This document shows positions 1 through 6,047 of a stretch of 6,047 nt of DNA, piece by piece; positions within the stretch are counted from its first letter, which is position 1; each line of letters opens with the position of its first letter. The position numbers and the translations under genes are program-made. The notes beneath the pieces were generated by a model. It had not been told where the DNA came from and did no database searches. It saw nothing but the letters and a program-made list of their open reading frames with translations. The stretch lies in contig JAVCCI010000024.1 of NCBI GenBank assembly GCA_030765555.1, positions 1 through 6,047 of the forward strand, read 5' to 3'. The stretch comes from Candidatus Kappaea frigidicola. GTDB taxonomy: Bacteria > Omnitrophota > Gorgyraeia > JAGLLT01.

Positions 1-11
1 AGGAGAATGAA

Positions 12-1256
12 ATGGCTAAAAAAAATAAAAATGTTATAAGGTTAATTGATGTTACTAATAGAGATGGTGTGCAAACATCCCGCTTAGGATTAGCAAAGCT
101 TCAAAAAACAATTGTAAACATCCTTTTAAATGATATGGGCGTTTATCAAAGTGAATTCGGGTTTCCAGTTACACGCCATGAGACAAACTACATTAATGCT
201 AATGTTGAGCTAGCTAAAGCAGGCCTTATCAAGCCAATGGTGCTTGAAGGATGGATTAGAGCGATTCCTCAGGATGTTGAAGAAGCCATAAAATTAACTA
301 ACGTTCAGCATCTAAATATTTCTATTTCAACATCAGAACAGATGATTAAGGGTAAGTTTGGCGGTAAAAAGAATAAAAATGATATCATCAAACTTATGAT
401 AGCTGCTCTAAGAAAAGCTAAAGAAAAAGGTATTAAAACTATAGGTGTTAATGCAGAAGATGCATCTCGAACAGATATAGAGTATTTAATAAAATTTGCA
501 AAAGCTGCTAGAGATAATGGCGCAGATAGAATAAGGTATTGTGATACGTTAGGTTTTGATAATCCAATGTCTATTTATGCTAGTATTTCTGATTTAGCTG
601 CTGAAGTTGGTCTACCTGTAGAGATTCATTGTCATAATGACTTAGGTATGGTTGTGGCCAATTCAGTCATTGGTGCAAAGGCTGCTATAGATAATGGGGT
701 TGATGCCTATATAAATACTACTATAAATGGTTTGGGAGAGAGAGCTGGTAATGCAGATTTAGTATCTGTTATCTTAGCGCTGAAGTATTCTAAGCATTTA
801 CATAATGAGAATCTTCTGGATAAGAAAGTAAAATTGGGTATGGCTTGGAAAATATCCAAGTATGCTTCCTATGCTTTCGGAGTTCCGATACCTATAAATC
901 AACCTGGTGTTGGTACTAATGCTTTTGCGCACGAATCTGGGATACATGCTGATGGCGCTTTAAAAGACAGGAGAAATTATGAGCTGTATGACTTTGAATC
1001 TCTCGGAAGAGGTGAACCAGAAGCTGTTGATACTGGACGCAAGATTACAGCCGGGGAATATAGTGGAATTAAAGGTTTTAGGAATGTATATCAAAGATTA
1101 GCAGTTAAATTTAAGAGTGATGCCGAGGCAAGAGAAATATTAGAACTAGTTAGATATGCTAATGTTCAGACGCAGAAGCCATTGGTTGAGGATGAATTGA
1201 AATTTATCTCTTCATATCCTAAAATAGCTAAGAAAATATTAACGACTACACCATAA
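12..1256 (+). CDS. Homocitrate synthase / Re-citrate synthase-like enzyme (LeuA/NifV family)
   Basis: A 414-residue cytoplasmic enzyme of the family that condenses acetyl-CoA with a 2-oxo acid. Seen: the N-terminal catalytic motif NRDGVQ (residues 16-21; R17 likely general base, D18 metal ligand), the HxH metal pair in EIHCHNDLG (H206, H208), GLGERAGNADL (241-250, N247 completing the metal site), and the subdomain motif NAFAHESGIHADG (303-315). The barrel covers about residues 8-275. The protein ends without the roughly 130-residue LeuA regulatory domain, so it is not a standard isopropylmalate synthase. Details such as EGWIRA (79-84), RYCDTLG (175-181) and EYSG (349-352) recall Re-citrate synthases more than NifV or LeuA, so the 2-oxo acid could be 2-oxoglutarate or oxaloacetate. 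Start: AGGAG at 1-5 lies six bases before the ATG. No nif, lysine or leucine gene is visible nearby. Family is certain; substrate is not. Confidence 0.9.
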   Translation: MAKKNKNVIRLIDVTNRDGVQTSRLGLAKLQKTIVNILLNDMGVYQSEFGFPVTRHETNYINANVELAKAGLIKPMVLEGWIRAIPQDVEEAIKLTNVQHLNISISTSEQMIKGKFGGKKNKNDIIKLMIAALRKAKEKGIKTIGVNAEDASRTDIEYLIKFAKAARDNGADRIRYCDTLGFDNPMSIYASISDLAAEVGLPVEIHCHNDLGMVVANSVIGAKAAIDNGVDAYINTTINGLGERAGNADLVSVILALKYSKHLHNENLLDKKVKLGMAWKISKYASYAFGVPIPINQPGVGTNAFAHESGIHADGALKDRRNYELYDFESLGRGEPEAVDTGRKITAGEYSGIKGFRNVYQRLAVKFKSDAEAREILELVRYANVQTQKPLVEDELKFISSYPKIAKKILTTTP

Positions 1257-1290
1257 ATTTTTATATTGCAAAATGTTATGTAATTTTATA

Positions 1291-1319
1291 GTTATTTAAT
1301 TAATTAATTATGGTATAAT
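1291..1319 (+). promoter_or_regulatory. Extended -10 promoter for the AMIN-TPR gene
   Basis: TGGTATAAT at 1311-1319 is a perfect TATAAT preceded by the TGn extension. The -35 position at 1291-1296 (GTTATT) is a poor match to TTGACA, which is common when an extended -10 is present. Transcription would begin near 1326, giving a leader of about 60 bases before the ATG at 1387. The 130-base gap after the upstream gene shows no convincing terminator, so some read-through from upstream is possible. The call rests on consensus matching alone in an AT-rich region, where chance matches are more frequent. Confidence 0.55.
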
Positions 1320-1342
1320 ACATTGAATTTAATTAATTATTA
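1295..1342 (+). repeat. Paired TTTAATTAATTA direct repeats flanking the -10 box
   Basis: TTTAATTAATTA occurs at 1295-1306 (the TAAT run continues to 1310) and again at 1328-1339. The copies start 33 bases apart, about three helical turns, one upstream of the -10 and one over the expected start of transcription. Each copy also contains the palindrome TTAATTAA. The placement would suit a DNA-binding repressor or a nucleoid protein, but low-complexity AT sequence alone could produce it. Confidence 0.5.
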
Positions 1343-1386
1343 CGCAAACGCACAGAAACTTATAATTTGTACTTAAGGAGGATTAT

Positions 1387-2661
1387 ATGTTAAGTAGATC
1401 AAGAAGTTTAATTCTGGCTATACTCATTCTGGTGTCTGTGGCTAGTGAAGCCTCAGCTAGAAGTTCTGTTTTAGAAAGTGTTACTTATAAGACAGAGGAG
1501 AATAGAACAGCGATTACCTTTTTGTATAACCAGCCGACAAAAATGGTTTTTTATACTATTGGCAATCCTCCTCAAATAGTAGCTGATGTTGTTGGCAACG
1601 CTTTTGCTCAGGCCACTAATGTACCTACGGAAATTATGGTTAAAGGGGTAGAAGTTAAAAGTATTACGCCTTTCATTGATCCGTCCTTAGGTGACATCAA
1701 TTTCTACGGAATTGACTTTTTAGTTATTCATCTTAAGGAAAAAGTAGCTTACACACAAGTAAAGCATAAAAAGGGATACACTCTTTACGTTGCTAATTCT
1801 CCAAGCTTAAGCGTTTCAGATATCAAGCCTCAATTTAAAAAAGAAGTAATACCTGCAGCTCTAGATAAGACAGAGCTTGCTATGGATGAGGGAATCGATG
1901 TAAAGCCTATAACTAATGATAATATCGAAACTCAGGCAATAGCCGCAGCTATCAATATTGAACCTAAAAAAAGTGACTTTGAGCCGAAAGATCCTCCGAA
2001 ATTTAAACCAAAAAAAATAAGCTCTAAAAGTAAAAAATATTCTGGTGATTCTGATGATTTTATGTCAGTAGAATCAAATTTGAGTTATGGTAAAGATGCT
2101 GATGTTTTAGAAGATAAAAGTCCTTACAAGAAGTCAAAAAAATATAGAGCTAAAACAACAGCGAAGAAAACTGCGCAACAAACAGCGTCGAATATAGTTT
2201 CAGGCACCGATGTAAAAGGCAAGGGAATTGAATTAACACCTAAGAATGTTAATAAGATGACGCCAGCAACGCACACTGAAAAAATACAATTAGCTATGCA
2301 ATGGCGCCAGGTTGGATATAGCCATCAAAAAAATAAGGATTATGATAAAGCTCTTGGAGCTTATAATAAAGCCGTTGAGCTGTACCCCAATTATGCCTGT
2401 ATTCATAATGATATAGGTATTATCTACTTTTATCTTGGGGTATACGATAAAGCAATAGAAGAATTCCAGAAAGCAATAGAGTTAGATAATGCATATTTAG
2501 CTGTTTATAGTAATTTAGCTACTGTTTATGAGCAGGTGGGTAATAATCAAAAGGCCATTGAATATTGGCAAAAGAGAGCTAATGCATCAAAGTCTAACGA
2601 TGTCTGGACACAAAAAGCTAAACAAAAGATAGATGAATTAAAGAAAAAAAGCAATAAATAG
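1387..2661 (+). CDS. Secreted AMIN-domain protein with C-terminal TPR repeats
   Basis: A 424-residue protein exported to the periplasm or outer envelope. Seen: a basic start (MLSRSRS), a hydrophobic core at about residues 8-18, and a signal-peptidase I site of ASA|R type after A24; no lipobox cysteine. Residues about 28-137 resemble an AMIN domain, with the characteristic strand pattern and a GNPPQIVADVVG segment (59-70). Residues about 140-298 form a polar Lys/Ser-rich linker, likely disordered, with KSKKY at 214-218 and 249-253. Three consecutive TPRs follow at about 302-335, 336-369 and 370-403, each with the G/Y and KAI/KAL spacing of the family, and then a Lys-rich helical tail. AMIN domains are known from PilQ secretins and AmiC amidases, where they target peptidoglycan or septal sites; TPRs bind partner proteins. 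A scaffold for pilus, secretin or cell-wall machinery is inferred, not shown. Start: AAGGAGG at 1375-1381 lies five bases before the ATG. No close named homologue is recognised. Confidence 0.85.
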   Translation: MLSRSRSLILAILILVSVASEASARSSVLESVTYKTEENRTAITFLYNQPTKMVFYTIGNPPQIVADVVGNAFAQATNVPTEIMVKGVEVKSITPFIDPSLGDINFYGIDFLVIHLKEKVAYTQVKHKKGYTLYVANSPSLSVSDIKPQFKKEVIPAALDKTELAMDEGIDVKPITNDNIETQAIAAAINIEPKKSDFEPKDPPKFKPKKISSKSKKYSGDSDDFMSVESNLSYGKDADVLEDKSPYKKSKKYRAKTTAKKTAQQTASNIVSGTDVKGKGIELTPKNVNKMTPATHTEKIQLAMQWRQVGYSHQKNKDYDKALGAYNKAVELYPNYACIHNDIGIIYFYLGVYDKAIEEFQKAIELDNAYLAVYSNLATVYEQVGNNQKAIEYWQKRANASKSNDVWTQKAKQKIDELKKKSNK

Positions 2662-2671
2662 CATCTATGCT

Positions 2672-2705
2672 GGCAGGGGTTGCTTTACTCCTGCCTTTGT
2701 TGTGT
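2672..2705 (+). terminator. Intrinsic terminator after the AMIN-TPR gene
   Basis: GGCAGGGGT (2672-2680) pairs with ACTCCTGCC (2687-2695) as a nine-base-pair stem with one G-U pair and a six-base loop (TGCTTT). A T-rich tract, TTTGTTGTGT, follows at 2696-2705. It starts ten bases after the stop codon and is the only GC-rich hairpin in either intergenic gap. The T tract is interrupted by G residues, so termination may be partial and allow some read-through into purA. Confidence 0.75.
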
Positions 2706-2709
2706 CTAA

Positions 2710-4020
<1,311 letters not shown>

Positions 4021-4033
4021 AGGGGATAGACTA
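4021..4033 (+). promoter_or_regulatory. Ribosome binding site setting the hppA start
   Basis: AGGGGAT at 4021-4027 begins directly after the purA stop codon. The ATG at 4034 follows eight bases after the GGGG core. The whole spacer between the two genes is 13 bases, too short for a separate promoter or terminator, so translation of hppA probably depends on the purA transcript and may be aided by terminating purA ribosomes. Confidence 0.7.
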
Positions 4034-6047
4034 ATGATTCTGGACAACATTTGGTATTTAGTAATACCAACCGCAGTCTGCCTTTTAGGATTGGCAGTTG
4101 CAAAGATATTAGCTTCATTTGTTATGAGGCAAGATAAGGGTAACGATAAAATGACTGAAGTTCACGGCTACATACGCTCTGGTGCCATGATGTTTATGGT
4201 TGAGGAAGCTAGGGTAATGCTTGTGGCTTTGGTAGCTATAGGTGCAATTTTATGGATGATATGGGATTGGCAGATAGCTATTAGTTTTGCCATTGGTACA
4301 TTCTGTTCTGGATTGGCAGGCTTTATAGGTATGAATATGGCTACAAATGCTAATGTAAGAACAGCTCAGGGTGCCACTAAAGGTTTTTCAAAAGCCTTAA
4401 AGGTTGCATTCTCTGGCGGAGCTGTTATGGGTATTTCTGTGGGTTCTATTGCTCTATTAGGATTATGTCTTGTAATGTGGATGTTTAGATCTCAATTTTT
4501 AGCTGACAATCTGAGCATTGAAAGTATAAAGGTACCATTAATAAGTGACATGCTCGGTGGTCAAGAAATAAACTTTATTAAAGGTGCATTGATTGTTAGT
4601 GCTTATTCAATGGGCGCTTCTTTGGTGGCTCTTTTTGATAGAGTGGGCGGTGGTATTTATACTAAGGCGGCTGATATGGCAGCTGATATGGTTGGTAAAG
4701 TAGAAGAAAATATTCCAGAAGATGACGCTAGAAACCCAGCGACTATTGCTGATAATGTTGGTGATAATGTTGGTGACGTTGGTGGGCTTGGTGCTGACTT
4801 ATTAGAGTCTTTTGTCGGGGCTGTTATCTCTGTCATTGTTATTACGCTTTATGTTTATGTGGGTAGGTCTAATCCTGACATAATAAGCGGCTTATTAAAT
4901 AAACTTGGTTTAAATAATTTATCAGCTGCTAATTTTGCAGGTGCCTTGTATCTACCTATTTTGTTAGTTACTGGAGGTATAATTTCATCTTTAGTAGGAA
5001 TTCTTTTCGTAAGTTTATCTAAGAGTGAAAATGCTCATGCTGTTTTAATGAATGGCACAAGGTTGAGTGCTCTACTAACAGCTGCTATTAGTTATTTTGT
5101 TGTAACAAAGTTAAGTCCTCTTAATTTAGTTCCGTTTTGGTCTGTAGTAATTGGACTTGGCTCTGGAGTTCTTATTGGTTTTACTAGTGAGTATTTTACT
5201 TCCTATGAGTTTAAACCGGTAAAAAAATTAGCTGAATCATGCCAAGAAGGTGCTGGTGTTGCAGTTGCTGGTGGTTTAGGTTTAGGCATGAAGTCTTCGT
5301 TTTGGCCAGTATTAATTATAGCTACTGCAACAATTATTTCCTATCAGTTGGGAGGATTAGCAGGAATTACTTATACAGCCTTAGGTATGCTTTCTTTTGT
5401 AGTTATGACAGTATCAGTAGATACGTATGGACCTATTGCTGATAATGCTGGCGGTATTAGTCAGATGGTAAACTTACCTCCAAAGGTAAGAGAAGTAACA
5501 GATGAACTAGATTCAATTGGTAATACCACTGCTGCTATAGGAAAAGGATTTGCTATTGGTTCGGCTGCTTTTGCTTCTCTTGGTTTAATTGCAGCTTACC
5601 TCTGGTCAGCTATCGGAAGCGCACAAGAAGTTACTTTACCGAATATTCAACTTTTGAGTCCTGAAGTTGGTGCTTATGTTATAGCTGGACTTTTTCTAGG
5701 TACCATGGTTCCATACGCTTTTTCATCTTTATTAATTGAATCTGTTAGTGAGACAGCTGATAAGATGATTATTGAAATCAGAAGACAATTTAAAGCTAAT
5801 CCGGGAATTTTAAAAGGCGAAGTTGTTCCTGATTATAATAAATGTATTGCTATTTCATCAAGCCATAGTTTAAAGAAGATGGTTTTTCCGGCACTTATTG
5901 CTGTATTAACACCTTTAGTGATTGGTATGATTTTAGGCCGGGTAGCATTGGCAGGTTTTCTAATTGGAGCATTATTATCGGCGCTTCTATTAGCATTGTT
6001 GTGTGCTAATACAGGTGGAGCTCTTGATAATGCAAAAAAATATATTG
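4034..6047 (+). CDS. hppA: Membrane-bound ion-translocating pyrophosphatase (3' end outside window)
   Basis: An integral membrane pump that hydrolyses PPi to drive Na+ and/or H+ out of the cytoplasm. 671 codons are open to the window edge without a stop; the family usually has about 700 residues, so the last helix is missing. Seen: repeated long hydrophobic segments (15 of the usual 16 helices by comparison with the family); the PPi/Mg site DRVGGGIYTKAADMAADMVG (202-221); EDDARNPATIADNVGDNVGD (229-248); GADLLESFVG (253-262); DTYGPIADNAGG (463-474); GNTTAAIGKG (496-505); and the start of the third site, GGALDNAKKY (661-670). Alanine at 500 and glycine at 503 are the K+-dependent type (K+-independent enzymes have Lys and Thr). 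E258 sits at the position used by Na+-pumping members, whereas plant-type H+ pumps have it four residues later. DMAADM departs from the common DVGADL, and GGAL from GGAW. Probably in an operon with purA. Family certain; ion choice inferred. Confidence 0.96.
   Translation, partial: MILDNIWYLVIPTAVCLLGLAVAKILASFVMRQDKGNDKMTEVHGYIRSGAMMFMVEEARVMLVALVAIGAILWMIWDWQIAISFAIGTFCSGLAGFIGMNMATNANVRTAQGATKGFSKALKVAFSGGAVMGISVGSIALLGLCLVMWMFRSQFLADNLSIESIKVPLISDMLGGQEINFIKGALIVSAYSMGASLVALFDRVGGGIYTKAADMAADMVGKVEENIPEDDARNPATIADNVGDNVGDVGGLGADLLESFVGAVISVIVITLYVYVGRSNPDIISGLLNKLGLNNLSAANFAGALYLPILLVTGGIISSLVGILFVSLSKSENAHAVLMNGTRLSALLTAAISYFVVTKLSPLNLVPFWSVVIGLGSGVLIGFTSEYFTSYEFKPVKKLAESCQEGAGVAVAGGLGLGMKSSFWPVLIIATATIISYQLGGLAGITYTALGMLSFVVMTVSVDTYGPIADNAGGISQMVNLPPKVREVTDELDSIGNTTAAIGKGFAIGSAAFASLGLIAAYLWSAIGSAQEVTLPNIQLLSPEVGAYVIAGLFLGTMVPYAFSSLLIESVSETADKMIIEIRRQFKANPGILKGEVVPDYNKCIAISSSHSLKKMVFPALIAVLTPLVIGMILGRVALAGFLIGALLSALLLALLCANTGGALDNAKKYI

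Noticed and set aside
1257..1290. Possible terminator after the first gene
   Set aside because: Only short A/T pairings are present, with no GC stem and T tract.
2660..2671. Small inverted repeat AGCAT-CT-ATGCT just after the AMIN-TPR stop codon
   Set aside because: A two-base loop is too tight for a stable hairpin; the stronger stem beginning at 2672 explains termination.
4751..4783. Tandem repeat of the 12-mer GATAATGTTGGT followed by a shortened copy
   Set aside because: It encodes the universally conserved DNVGDNVGDV motif of the pyrophosphatase, so the repetition is protein-level and not a DNA element.
5239..5442. Plus-strand open frame of 67 codons inside hppA, rich in Cys, Arg and Trp
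   Set aside because: Out-of-frame shadow of hppA, whose own frame is open and conserved throughout; the composition is typical of a wrong frame.

Overview
The window is AT-rich and tightly packed, with all four genes on the + strand. It reads as a chromosomal segment of an anaerobic, diderm-type bacterium. The evidence for this is indirect: a membrane pyrophosphatase with K+-dependent, Na+-type signatures, an exported AMIN-TPR protein of the kind that works in a periplasm, and a homocitrate/Re-citrate synthase-like enzyme. No feature fixes the phylum. Low-GC members of Elusimicrobiota, Omnitrophota or similar lineages would fit, but that is only inference.

Layout. Positions 12-1256 encode a DRE-TIM metallolyase-superfamily acyl-CoA condensing enzyme of the homocitrate/isopropylmalate synthase family, without the LeuA regulatory domain. 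A 130-base AT-rich gap follows, with an extended -10 promoter set between two TTTAATTAATTA direct repeats. Positions 1387-2661 encode a secreted protein with a signal peptide, an N-terminal AMIN domain, a Lys-rich linker and three C-terminal TPRs. An intrinsic terminator at 2672-2705 closes that unit. Positions 2743-4020 encode adenylosuccinate synthetase (purA). Only 13 bases later, at 4034, a membrane-bound proton/sodium-translocating pyrophosphatase (hppA) begins. It stays open to the end of the window, so about the last 50 residues are missing.

How the genes relate. purA and hppA look co-transcribed. The pyrophosphatase would recover energy from PPi released by biosynthesis by pumping ions across the cytoplasmic membrane. 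The first enzyme supplies either homocitrate or, by its local motifs, possibly citrate through the Re-type route used by some anaerobes. The AMIN-TPR gene appears to be its own transcription unit and probably serves the cell envelope.

I found no mobile element, CRISPR array, RNA gene or phage feature. The window is essentially housekeeping, and I do not see a novel multi-gene system. The points most worth a second look are the substrate identity of the first enzyme, the ion specificity of the pyrophosphatase, and the repeat-flanked promoter.
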